Of a DNA stretch of 64,000 nucleotides, positions 24,101-34,069 are shown one piece after another. Position numbers and translations under genes: made by a program. This DNA comes from Parasponia andersonii (Eukaryota; Streptophyta; Magnoliopsida; Rosales; Cannabaceae). The DNA lies in assembly GCA_002914805.1 (NCBI GenBank), contig JXTB01000029.1:360436-424435 (forward strand). Reading direction: 5' to 3'. Each line of letters begins with the position of its first letter. The stretch's first letter is position 1. The notes beneath the pieces were generated by a model. That model was given only the letters and a program-made list of their open reading frames with translations, was not told where the DNA came from and did no database searches.

Positions 24101-24423
24101 AGCTGGTTAGAGCAACTACTTGAGAAAAACTTTCGTACCTCTCTTATCATTTTCGTTGATCTGCGTCCCGAAACATGAAAGTGCAACTCATCCACCAAGT
24201 TATCAACATCGTGTAGAACATCCTCAACCTCGGAGAGCCAATCACGCACCTTGTCGTCACGAACCTGCTTCTTCTCAGCATCTACAAGTACTTGTCTGAT
24301 GGAAGATATTTCGTCCGTTAGTTTCCGCAACTCATTGATAATTTTTCTCTGCAACGTCCCGGAACTTTGATCAGCTACACGACGCAAGTTGTCAACGATA
24401 TTTCCAGCCATGTCATAAGCCAT
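21187..24423 (-). CDS. CC-NB-LRR (NLR) immune receptor, 1078 aa
   Basis: Single-exon intracellular receptor of the CNL class. An Rx-type coiled coil fills residues 1-130, with an EDVID-like motif at 67-80 (EDVLHDVDNLVDEL). NB-ARC: P-loop GVAGLGKTT (192-200), RNBS-A FDLRMWVHVSE, kinase-2 LLVLDD (276-281), RNBS-B GSRIIVTTRD, a GLPL-type CGGNPF (370-375), and RNBS-D CFGYCSLFPKD (429-439). The MHD position reads MQN (493-495). Leucine-rich repeats run from about 560 to the end, with a serine run near residue 945 encoded by an AGG/GAG-type microsatellite on +. These proteins bind ADP/ATP and trigger defence on effector perception. The frame is intact over 3.2 kb. Start: ATG at 24,421-24,423, with a second Met at codon 5. 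No sister NLR is in the window. Confidence 0.95.
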   Translation of the reverse strand: MAYDMAGNIVDNLRRVADQSSGTLQRKIINELRKLTDEISSIRQVLVDAEKKQVRDDKVRDWLSEVEDVLHDVDNLVDELHFHVSGRRSTKMIREVRKFFSSSCSNQLVFCRKISYKIKKYMKELHRLGETRRLLDLQERPEEAAFNGLWNSNPPPLRENIYIGREKEKEKILHLLVSDDDQESIPVLPIVGVAGLGKTTLAQLVCNDEMVRNHFDLRMWVHVSEYLDFYLILNKVIQSANDSTDHTSPEDLRNVVNNIEKVMMYFDEEISTKRFLLVLDDMSMKENCKEDWEDFKRYLTAAAKRGSRIIVTTRDPVVARMTGTMETCELSGLNEDLSWSLFESFFPVDVQQMLSNVQISEVGKKIVNKCGGNPFVIQAICGMLLFRDPETRWHLMEKDLSDILEDGKDILSTTVELSCDDLPSNLKKCFGYCSLFPKDNEIDVQTLIKLWTSEGFIKLEEEGYECFLNLLWRSFFEESKRDEEEDKVTKCKMQNLWHDHAKSLFRNRCITFGSDFEGVIDVKRTRHVSFDLHLDSLWQIPSSLTEAKGIRTVILPSQLQWETDGRSDESICGVMISKFKRLRTLDLHNSGIKVVPDSISELKFLRYLDLSQNKDIKALPKCFTKLQYLQTLKLNNCGRLRELPDDMDKLNKLRNLEINSCYSLTHMPRGLGKLPNLQILSDFVLTVRPKHNVKTAGGLDELSTLNNLRGKLRVKNLGPGEGNRSAKLSEKQFLRSLVLFWDMDNEFTAADYKSSLEDLQPHSNLKDLSISAYHGTVFPGWLPCHTNLVKFVLWGCRGCSHLPLLSHLPALRVLVLEEMASLDHISDATLETSPAPIFFPSLKELRFTNLPILQGWWRIGELDRVKESARFPCLSKLIIEDCPRLTDSMPLFPHLTDLLVLKNTHWEPFQRTISAGQVLTSISKASTSSSSPNSTSSSSSSSSSSSPLSELRTLRIVNITTDSDADDMFQSLASLCSLAGLRSLTLDHLEFIENVLQGFQHVTGLQELHIWRCDRLMEIPTWIYDLKSIQNISVRLCPNLSIPPDRISSITSIKKLEIEDCPRISYVENLLKDRNFRR

Positions 24424-24779
24424 TTTTAGTTCGTTGATGAAGCTAAAGTTATGGTCAGTACTGGAAATTGATTGTATATGAACCAGATTTGAGTTCTATG
24501 GGGAAATAGATTTTCTTCTTCTTCCAATTTTTTTTTTTTTTTTTGAAATTAATGATACAAATAGAAATCAATAAATAAATGAAGGCTAATACATGCATCG
24601 AGCAACTTAAATAAGTTTTTATCTGATAAAACTTCTGTTTGTTTGTTTGTATGTACTTCTATTTGTTTTAGTTCTAATTTGAATTGGATAAATATATCTT
24701 TTTGATTTTATTATTATTTTCTTCTGCAATTGGGTCTATGGTTTTGTCAGTTTCAATTTTAGAATGATAGGTGAGGAAG

Positions 24780-25715
24780 ACAATAATTAAAGTGAAATTA
24801 TCTCTTCGTTTTAAAAAAAATGTAAAAAAAAAAAAGAGAAACCTCATGTTTTTTGAAATACAAAATAAATATTTTCTATTTAAGAAAAATTATTACTAAA
24901 ATACCACGTATTTTTAAAAAATGTGAAAAAATCTATGTGTTATTAAAAAATTTAAAATAATATATCTATTTATATTATTATATCATTTATTACATTTGAT
25001 CGGTCAAAGGTTTCAAAAAAATACTAAAATTAATATTTTACATCTTGTATTATATTATTTTAAGGCACACATTACTCTTGAAAATAAAGAGACAGATAAT
25101 AAATATAGTCTAAAACCTCTTTTAAAAAAAAAAAACATTGTTCCTCCATAATTGTTACATTTGATAGAAAAGAACTTTTGAAATTTTTGAAAATTTTAAA
25201 TTTTTTTTTCTTCTCTGAATTTGTATTGCAACTATAGGTGGAAGTGTTTTTTTTTTTTTCCCAAAATTTGTGTCATTTTCGAAATTTTTAAAAGTTTTAA
25301 ATTTTTTTTCTTTTCTTAATTTAACTGCAACTATGAAAAAAAGAGCTTTTTCGCCGAAACTACGGATGGAAATTTTTTTTTTTAAAAAAAAAGAATGATG
25401 TTTCATGTATTCTCTCTCTTCCCGTTCATTTTCAAAGGTGGTGTGTGCCTTAAATAATATAATAAATAGTAAAATATCAACTAATTTTTTTTTAGGCTTT
25501 TGACAAGTTAAAGATAGCAAATAATACGATAATTCAAATAGAATATATTTATTTTGAATTATTAACAATACATTATTTTTTCACATTTTTTTTTTAAATC
25601 AGGCGGTGTTTTAGTGATAATTTTTTTAAATCGAAAAAAAATTTCAAAAAACACAATTTTTTCACAATTTTTTAAAACAGATGACATTTTATCGATAATT
25701 TCTTATAATTAAATG
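24780..25715. repeat. Long imperfect inverted repeat (fold-back), about 0.9 kb
   Basis: Left arm about 24,780-25,085, right arm about 25,415-25,715. Paired words include AAATTATC with GATAATTT, TGTTTTTTGAAA with TTTCAAAAAACA, ATTATTACTAAAATACC with GGTGTTTTAGTGATAAT, and AAGGCACACATTACTCTTGA with AAAGGTGGTGTGTGCCTTAA. The roughly 330-bp loop holds two direct copies of a GAAATTTTT..TTTTAAATTTTTTTTCTT..TGCAACTATAG piece. No terminal duplication was identified. Confidence 0.75.
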
Positions 25716-26461
25716 AGAAAACATTTGGTAAAGACCTGTCTGTGGGCGCAAACAGTTGGCATTTTTCCAATTAAACGATGACATTGTCGTGATTATAATT
25801 TATTCATGAAAGTGTAGTTCAGATTCCCGTTTGATCTACCTAAAGCTGGCTTGGCCCAGATTCCGATTTTGGCTTTAACTTTTCACAAAATGATTAAAAA
25901 ATATATTTTTATGTATTTACCAAACATAATTTGAACAAAATTTTTTTGGAAAAAGTGTTTTTAGCTTTTTAAAAAACTTTATCAAATATCCCCTTAATCA
26001 ACGGGGCATTGAGGGCATCAAACAGCTAATAAAAGAATTTTCTTCCTCAAATTAAAAGAATGCATTGGTTTCTACATCCTAGGAAGATACCAGGTGCTCA
26101 TTTTAAATAAATGTATAATATCTATTTTCTAGGCGGGTAACATGCGCACATTGGCCTTTCCCACTCACCGAAAAAAAAAATAATAAAAATAAAAAAGGAC
26201 ATACAAAAAAAAAAAATTGAGTGTAAGGTCACTGGGAAATAACAATTTAGTGAAATGCAAGTTTTGGTGATTAATTGTAATTTAATATTTCAAAGATTCT
26301 GTTCATAAAAGCAAGGATGAAGAGTAGACCATGAATGCCTAGTACCAAATGCGAATAACTAGGTTCCATTCGTGACAAGAACAATGTACAAGAATATAAT
26401 AATGATGATGGTAATAAAAAGAGTTGTCAATTTAATAGGTTTTTTTTTTCTTTATTTATGG

Positions 26462-26652
26462 GTAGGTATTTTTTTTTAGCCGTTGGATCACCATCTAATG
26501 ATTATCCAATAGTTATAATAAAGTGCATGAAAAGACGTGCATCATTAATGCTCTTTCTCTCTTTTACTTTTTATAATAAAAAAATGTGCACGCTAAATTT
26601 TCATTGGCTAAATTAATACCTATGCATAGGTAAAAAAAAAAAAAATACCTAC
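26462..26652. mobile_element. MITE-like element, about 191 bp
   Basis: The ends are inverted copies: GTAGGTATTTTTTTTT at the left and AAAAAAAAATACCTAC at the right. Just inside, AGCCGTTGGAT on the left roughly mirrors CATTGGCT on the right. No convincing target duplication, so superfamily is not assigned. Confidence 0.45.
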
Positions 26653-27239
26653 TGAATTGGTGCCCAATAAAAAGAGGTATACATGAGTATAGGAGATTAA
26701 ACGAATATGAATTTTAGTAAATGTCCCTTCTTTTATACTTCAATTTATTCAATGTCCATTTTTTTCCTTTTTATTTTCTTTCTATGGATAAATAGTCAAA
26801 TATTTCATTTTAATTTTTGATTTTCTGATTTTACATTTTCAACGGTTAATTTTTCATTTTCAAGTTTCGTTTTCTTTTCTTTTTTTAATATTTTCTGAAT
26901 TAATTTTTCTAATCTAGAAATTTGTTGTTGTCTCTTTTTCTTTTTTAGTTTATTTCAACTAGTCATTTTTTATTTTGTTTTTTTCTTCTCGTTTGTGGTT
27001 TCTTTTTATAATATAGTTATTTTTGCTTTCTTTTTTTCCCTTTTTTTTTCAATGTTTACTTTGTTTCCGGGAAGTTTTCTTTAATTAGTTATCATTAGTT
27101 TTTGTTTTCAAAAAAAAAAAAAATTTGAAATGAGATCTTTTTCTTTTTTTTTTTTTGAAAGAAAACTAGAAGCAACAAAAATAAAATAATTAAGTGGTAG
27201 TGTTCATTCTTTTTTAAATCAAGCTATTAAGAATATCAA

Positions 27240-27467
27240 ACGTGGTTATCATTACCATTTTAATTATAAATATAGGCTAACATATGCCTTTTAAGTATCT
27301 ATCTAAGTACCAATCTCTTTTGAGGTTCTTATAGTCTGATAGGTAATTTAGGTGAATAACTATTGGTCACCCACTTAGTTTCTGATAATATATAGTAATC
27401 ACTCATTTCGGTCACTCAGACAGGGTAACCAAGAAATGTTTAGAGTTGGATACTCTATAGCGAATGG

Positions 27468-27514
<47 letters not shown>

Positions 27515-29060
27515 AAACAGTTAGGATGTTAGTATAGGTTATCTATGGTATCTGATAAATTGGAAAGGGAGGAGGAAAAAAAAACGTACGATATTAACAT
27601 ATGTATCTTATGAAGTTATCATAGGTATCCTACTCGGTTATCTGTGTATCACGAAAATTGGAATGAGTAGTATACTTTTCCGATTTATAAAAAATAAATA
27701 TAAAGTTACTATAGGTTTCTTACCTATTTACTTATGGTATCAAGGCAATAGGAAGAGGAATTGCTCATTCGTGATTGAAACAATAAAATAAATAAAATAC
27801 GGGATTACTATAGGTATCTTGAAAGGATACCTATGGTATTAGGAAATAGGAAGGAAAATTAGGCATTCCTGATTGAGAAAAAAAAATATGAGATTATCAT
27901 AGGTATCCTACAAGATTGCTAAATATGGTTACTAAAAGTATCAAGAAATTGTGCATATGCAATTGAAAAAATAAAGTAAAATAAAATACGTAGCTACTAT
28001 AAGTATCTTGGTAGGATACCTATAATATCAGGGAAATAGAAAGGAAAATTAAGTGTTTCTGATTGAGAAAAAAAAAAATATGAGATTATCATTAGTATCT
28101 TATAGGGTTACTAAAGATATCAAGGAATTACGCGTTTGCGATTGAAAAAAATAAAATAAAATAAAATACATGGTTACCATATGTTTTTTGGTAAGATACT
28201 TATGGTATCAGGGAAATGGGAAGAAAAATTACCTATAGTATTCGGGAAACGAGTTCTATTTTGTGAAATATATAAGAAGATACTATAGGTATCCAACTAA
28301 GTTACCTTGGTATCCAGTAAACTGGGAAAAGAATCAATACCCATAGGTATTTTACTATATTATTTATGGTATTTAGGTCAATTTAGGAGGGAGAAGATAC
28401 CATAGATATCCAACTAGATTTATCTTGATATCTGATAAATTGGGTGAAAACTTTTAGCAGCTGCCAATATTTTACTATATTACTTACGATATCATACTAG
28501 TTACCTATGGTATCCAAGTAAATTGGAAAAAAAATTGTATAGAAATATTACCATTAGTCAGAAAGAAGATATCATAGGTATCCAACTAGGTTTCCTTGGT
28601 ATCTAGTAAAATTGGATAAAAAATTTCAATACCCACAGGTATCTTACTATATTACTTATAGTATAATATTATGTTATATGTAGTATCCAAGTATACAAAT
28701 GTTACCATTGATCGGGAAGAAGATACCATAGGTATCTAACTAGATTACCTTAGTATATGGTAAATGAGAAAAAAAAAAATATAGAACTGTTACTTATGGT
28801 CTCTAACTAGGATACTTTGAGACTGGGTAAATTGGGGAAAAAATAAAAAATTATAGGTATCCAGATATGGGAATGAGATTTTAGAGTTTTCTTATTTTTT
28901 TAAAAAAAAATTTTAGGAGATTATCATATGTATTTTAATAAGTTAGTTATGTTTTCCTAAAAATAAATAGGGAGTTGGGTTTCTATATCAAAAAAGAAAA
29001 AAAAATTACTATAAATATCTCAACAAAGTTACCTATTGTATCTAGAAAATGAGAAAGAGA
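27240..29060. repeat. Degenerate tandem array with GATACCTATGGTATC-type words
   Basis: About 1.8 kb in which TATAGGTATC, AGGATACCTATGGTATC, CATAGGTATCCAACTAGG and TTACCTTGGTATC recur with intervening AAATTGGAAAAAA or GATTGAGAAAAAAA spacers. Spacing between equivalent words is about 110-120 bp in the middle (27,690-28,200). The core word is palindromic (GGTATC/GATACC). Confidence 0.75.
27474..27511. repeat. (AT)n microsatellite
   Basis: About 38 bases of alternating AT near the start of the GGTATCC array. Confidence 0.95.
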
Positions 29061-29859
29061 GTTGGCTTATTGCATTTAAAGAGAAAATAATTGTGAGGAA
29101 TTAATTTTATTTAAAATATGTATGTTACTGTGAGAATATAAGCTAGTGCGATTAGTATTATCTTATTAGTAAAATTTTAAATAGTGACACAAATAAAATA
29201 AAAAATTAAATTAGGAAGAAAAAAGCTTTAAGAAAAGACAAAAAATGCTAAATAAACTAAAAAACTGAAAAAAAAAAAAAAAACTCTAATTGACTAATGA
29301 GACGTGCTACGATTAGACACCGTGGGCCTCACAGTGATGATGCGTCTGACGATAGCATATTTCTTGACTAATTCTAAGCAGCACCATTTTTTTTTTTTCA
29401 TTTCTTTTAATAAAAAGACTGCGTGTCAATCCCCTTTTGCTATCTCAAGAGACTCAGGACCGTATTTTTCCAAATCTTCTTTCCAAATGTACGTATTTTT
29501 CCAATCTTTTACCCTTTACCGTATTTTCTAAAGGTGTGGGATAGTTTTTCGTATTTCTCTAAAAATCCCTATTATTTTTTATTTATAACGTGCAATATAT
29601 TAAATAGACTGGGTAGATTTTGGGCCAAAGTAATCAGATTTATTCAGTCAATATTTCCAATTTTCAAGGCAGTGCTAAATCTACAAGTTTGTTGGGTCAA
29701 AATTCAACAAATTAGTGATCCAATAATGGTAGATATTGAATATACCGAAGAAATCATGGGCTTTCCCACCACACAAGGATACTGACGTGGAAAAATTCAA
29801 ATAATTAGCTGTATATAACTTTTTTTTTTCTTCATTAATTAAATCTAGCACCATACCAC

Positions 29860-30195
29860 TTTTTAAAAATAAATTCTTGATAAATTCTTAACGAATTCTT
29901 GAACGATTCTTGACATTAGCGGCGATCTTGATGGATTATTGATGAATTTTTGACGGATTCTTGACGATCTTGATGGATCCTTGACATTGGCGGTGATCTT
30001 GATGAGTTCTTGATGAATTATTGACAGATTCTTGATAATCTCGATAGATTTTTAACGGATTCTTGACGTCAGTGGTAATCTTGATGAATTCTTGACAGAT
30101 TATTGATAATCTCGATAGATTCTTAACGGATTCTTGACGTCAGTGGTAATTTTGACAGATTTTTGATGGATTCTTGATGAATTTTTGACAGATTT
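29860..30195. repeat. Minisatellite-like TTCTTGACGGA array
   Basis: Words such as GATTCTTGACGGATTCTTGA, GATCTTGATGGAT and GACGTCAGTGGTAATCTTGA recur over about 330 bp. Two near-identical stretches lie at about 30,030-30,085 and 30,095-30,150. Unit size varies between about 15 and 70 bases. Confidence 0.75.
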
Positions 30196-30896
30196 TTGAT
30201 TAATTCCCTTCCAAAAGTAGTAGAATCTAATAGTGGTTGTAAATTTAATTAAACATTTGAAAAAAAGTAATAATTGCCTACTTAACCTGAAAAATTCTCA
30301 GAGAACCCCATTTTTCGATTCATATTTCAATTTTTTTTAGAATAAATTCAATTACAAATGAGAATTTTTGCTTAAAAAAATGAAAAGACAATATGAAATA
30401 GGTTTCAGTATTACATAACAAGACCTAAACATGGTGGAAAAGGGATTTTTAATAATTACAGGTACTTTTAACAAATTTATAACAAATTACCGAGTTTCAA
30501 GAATGGGAGGGAATTATTTAATGAATATTTGTTGTTGNAGTTGGTTTTGCCTTTTCAGCGGATCCTCTCATCTCAAAGCTAGATCATACGACTTCTCTTC
30601 TAAAAAATTAGATAAAAAATAATTATAAGAGGAACAAAGGCAAATACTGGCCTCTGTTGGCTCCATAGTGACTCAGGTAGTGGGGACTGGTGGTGAAAAC
30701 GACGAGGTGGCGGATTAAGCAGCAGCGTGAGCGAGGCAGGGATGGCGACACAACCTCGATAGTGACAAGCAGCGAGCGGGACAATACAAGGAAGAATTGG
30801 GGAGGGTGAGGGTTCTTGATTTGTGTCATGAGATAAGAGTTGGGGAAGAAAATAATTCAAGGATAAGTAATCTCACCATTTCACTCAAGATTGTTT

Positions 30897-31427
30897 TGTT
30901 AGTGGAGGAGCATTAAATGCTTAGTGTCCTAACCATGTATGCAAAATACGGTTTACATATTATACACGGTAAAAGAAAAGAAAAATAAAACGTGTACAAA
31001 CCGTGTGTGATAAGTGTGGTATATTAGGAAACTTTGAGAGTAAAATATGTAAAGTTTGGAGGAGCTTAAACTATAAATAGGGCCTTCATCCCTCATTGTT
31101 TCTCATCCCAGAGAAATAAGAAACACCAAGTATAGTTAGAGTAAAATAGAGAGATTTTATTCTTGAGAGTTAGAGAAAAATATAGTTTTTTCTCTTAGGT
31201 GTATTCGGGGTCTGGGTGTGAGGAGTGCTGAGTGAGTGTTTGTAAACACTTGTAAAGATTTCTTTTCTCCCTATAGTGAAGATCTGCAACAGCTCCATGG
31301 ACGTAACCAAATTGGTGAACCACGCTAATTTTGTGTGTGTCTTGTTTATTTATTTCGATATTATTTTTCACATTTATTTTTATCGCTTCCACTATTATGT
31401 GTCTATTGGGGTGGTTATTACCTAATA
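30897..31427 (+). mobile_element. Copia-type 5' LTR (531 bp)
   Basis: It starts TGTTAG and ends CTAATA, one change from the perfect inverted end CTAACA. A TATA-like CTATAAATAG lies at 31,071-31,080, where U3 meets R. Two bases after the LTR comes the primer binding site TGGTATCAGA (from 31,430), complementary to initiator-Met tRNA as in plant Copia elements. I see no matching 3' LTR in the window. Confidence 0.88.
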
Positions 31428-31465
31428 ACTGGTATCAGAATGAAGGTTCGATTTTAGTGGGAGCG

Positions 31466-32000
31466 ATGGCCAGAGGTGAAGGATCAGGACCCAGAATTGA
31501 CAAGTTTAACGGTACAGACTTCTCATACTAGAGATTGCAGATTAATGATTATCTGCATAGTAAAAAGTTATATCAGCCTCTATCTGGGAAAAAACCCAAG
31601 AAGATAGAGAATGACGACTGGGAACTCCTTGATCAACAGGTGTTAGGCGTAATCCGATTGACGCTAACGAAGAACATTGCTCATAATGTAGCAGAGGCAA
31701 AAACCACAGCAGAAATGATGAGCATCATGTCAGACATATATGAGAAACCGTCGGCAAACAACAAGGTACATCTGATAATGAAGTTGTTTTATCTAAAGAT
31801 AAGAGAAGGTGCTTCAGTTGTAATATATATCAATGAGTTCAACACGATCGTCTCTCAGTTGACGTCAGTCGAAATTAATTTCGATGATGAAGTTCGTACT
31901 TTAATTCTTCTAGCATCTCTACCAAATAGCTGGGAACCAATGAGGACTGCAGTTAGCAATTCTGTAGGCAAAGGAAAGCTGCAATTCAATGACGTTTATG
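31466..32000 (+). pseudogene. Copia gag (UBN2-type), truncated
   Basis: The start ATG lies 38 bases after the primer binding site begins. The protein opens MARGEGSGPRIDKFNGTDFSY and then meets a TAG where the family has Trp. The frame continues with LQINDYLHSKKLY, IRLTLTKNIAHNV, LFYLKIREGASV and a LPNSWEPMR.AV segment, the normal order of a UBN2/Retrotran_gag_2 domain. Homology stops at about KLQFNDV (about 31,995), where reversed Gypsy sequence begins. No protease, integrase or RT of this element follows. Confidence 0.88.
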
Positions 32001-33430
32001 CAAGTACGGTCGTCACTATTTTTCTTCTTCACCACCACCGAGTTGGAGACCCAGCATGGGTATACGCATTCCATGATCAGGCTGTTCTCCTGTAGAGTCT
32101 CTACCTCCTTGTTGATCGTCCTGTTTTTCTCTGGTGCAAACCTTCAGGGTCTCTGCTTGACTGAAGGGAAATTGATATCTATGTTCAGTCGGTGGCAGGT
32201 GTGCGTTGAGTCTATCTCGGGCATGTCGTTGTGGGACCATGTGAAGACGTCTTCGTTCTACCTTAGAAAGCCCAACATCTCGTTCTTTTCCTCCTCGGGG
32301 AGTAGGGCCCTGATTAAGACTACCTTTACCGGTTCTGCTTCTTTCAAAGGGACCGCCATCAGCTCCTCAATCATGTATTCTGGTCCATCAGACTCCTCTT
32401 TGATCCGCTTCATGTACGCTGGCAGGCGGTTCTTTGACTGCTATCTGTTCCCTGTCGTGGCGCTCGCATCAGCTCCCCTCAGGGCGGTTGAAAAACATTT
32501 CCTTACGGAGGTTTGGTCTCCCTTGATGTCTATCATATAGGTACCATCTCTTGATAGACATCGTAAGACCTGGTGGAGGGTGGAGGCGTCCCCATGCATG
32601 GCGTGGATCCATCCTCTTCCCATGATGACGTTGAAGGAGGACTGATAGTTGATGACGACGAAATCCACATCTAAGCATCTCTTTGCAGTGCAAACTTTCA
32701 AGGTCACGACGCCCAAAGGGTTGACCTTAGTACTGTCGAAAGCGAACAACGGCTGACAGGTCGGCCTGAGTGAGTTTTAATTCAGGCTCATGCTCTCAAA
32801 TGTGCTGAGGAAAAAGGATATCGACGCTGCTCCCACCGTCGATCAGGATCCTCCCGACCAACGCTGAGTCGATCTGTAGCTTAATCACCAAGGGGTCGTT
32901 CTGAGACAGGCGCACCGTGGTCAAATCTTGCCGGGTGAAGGCGATGGGGGCGGCAGAGGCACAGCTTTCTCCCATCATAAAATGGTTGACGGAATGGCCC
33001 GTCCCCCTCAGGCGCTTCACTCTTTCTTCGGTTTTTTTGAGACATTTTTCCTTCTCCTCCCGACTCTGGGTCAGCTCTGGTCTGCCCACGATGGTCGGGA
33101 CTATCCTTAGGGCCTGTTCTCCTGATCCGGAGGCCTGGATCTGCTTGCCTTTTTCAGGCCTTGTGGTATCTTCCTGCGGTTGGATTCCGCTGGTCTTCAT
33201 GTACTGCCTCAACTTGCCGGCATGGATCGCTATCATAACCTGTGCGTAAAGGCTGCGGCAGTTGATGATGTCATATCCGTGATCTTTGTGAAATTGGCAG
33301 TACCTATTCCTATTTTTCATGTGGTCAGGAATGCCGGACTTTGGCGGGTCTTTGAAAATGCCCCTATCTCTGTTTTGAAGATAGATTACGTCGATCGGCG
33401 TATTGAGCTTGTATTTCGGCAATGGATCAT
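32000..33430 (-). pseudogene. Ty3/Gypsy gag-protease-RT fragment, reversed and degenerate
   Basis: Read on -: the gag end YCQFHKDHGYDIINCRSL (about 33,320), a charged linker (EEKEKCLKKTEERVKRL), protease-like ILIDGGSSVDILF (about 32,840), then VDFVVINYQSSFNVIMGR and IHAMHGDASTLHQV (32,580-32,670). RT N-terminal pieces follow: PLKEAEPVKVVLIRALLPEE (about 32,320), DMPEID and FAPEKNRTINKEV (about 32,110), VYPCWVSN..VVKKKN (about 32,020). Frameshifts and a stop near 32,780 break it. It lacks LTRs, RNase H and integrase here, so it is an internal fragment. Its left end abuts the Copia gag; its right end fades by about 33,430. Confidence 0.87.
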
Positions 33431-34069
33431 CTCATTGATTGTGAAAGAATAATCTCATTGGATGTTGGTTGAGGACCACAATTGGTAGATTGCATCTCAC
33501 TCCGCTACATAATACCTAACAAGTAAGGACTAACAATCCAATTAGGTCAATTTTTTTTTTCCTTTATTTAAAATGGGACTCAAAAAATGGGGGGAATAAA
33601 ATGAAGCTCGCTACAGCCGTTTATTTTTTCTTAACCTTTTTCAAAGATTTGGTCGTGTGGATTATGTTATTTTACTTCACGATCTGTACTATGGCGACAA
33701 CATACTAATAATTAGTAGACTACTATTTATATAACATAATAGAATAATTCGTACATATAATTTTGAATAAATAGTTAATTAAAAGCTAATAACTTATTAA
33801 AAATAGAAGCTAATTATGTACATAGAGCTAATTCGAGGCCCATGTTGTCAAGAGCCCACGATAGTGATCGAACATCATATTGGACAGATCACACAAACCC
33901 AAGCCCAAGCCAACTGCAAATAACGCCTCTGAAGTCTTATCCTACGTTCCCGCGCAATATATCACTGCTACGTTGACACAGCTAACCTACGCCTTCTTCT
34001 TCTCCCTCTTCCACCGGTCACTGGCCTAGCTTAGCTTTCCTTCCATACCGAAAACCATATCCATTGACT
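33431..34069. other. Intergenic region and promoter side of the PPR gene
   Basis: No coding signal. AT-rich to about 33,840; then more balanced sequence upstream of the PPR start, with a CT-rich stretch (CTTCTTCTTCTCCCTCTTCC, about 33,991) that looks like a 5' leader. No clear TATA box found. Confidence 0.5.

Larger units (their letters stand above)
24424..30896. other. Gene-free repeat-rich spacer between NLR and Copia LTR
   Basis: 6.5 kb with no supported gene. It contains the long inverted repeat at 24,780-25,715, a MITE candidate at 26,462-26,652, a GGTATCC array at 27,240-29,060 and a TTCTTGACGGA array at 29,860-30,195. Poly-T/poly-A and CTTTTT-rich tracts fill 26,700-27,180. Short open frames near 29,300-29,785 and 30,600-30,860 show no family motif. 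One undetermined base is at 30,538. Confidence 0.65.

Noticed and set aside
25155-25568. 137-codon open frame on -
   Set aside because: It lies in the loop and right arm of the inverted repeat and is Lys/Phe-rich from A/T runs.
29423-29785. 120-codon open frame on +
   Set aside because: No motif, aromatic-rich from poly-T tracts, no neighbouring exon signals.
19390-30538. Single N bases at 19,390 and 30,538
   Set aside because: Unresolved base calls in repeat-rich spacer, not features; they do not touch a gene.
31989-32540. Open frame on + over the Gypsy fragment
   Set aside because: Antisense of RT and protease homology, which is clearly on -.
33480-33530. CCTAACA near 33,515 as the end of a Copia 3' LTR
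   Set aside because: The upstream sequence does not match the 5' LTR, and the 5-bp flanks (TGTTT versus AGTAA) are not a duplication.
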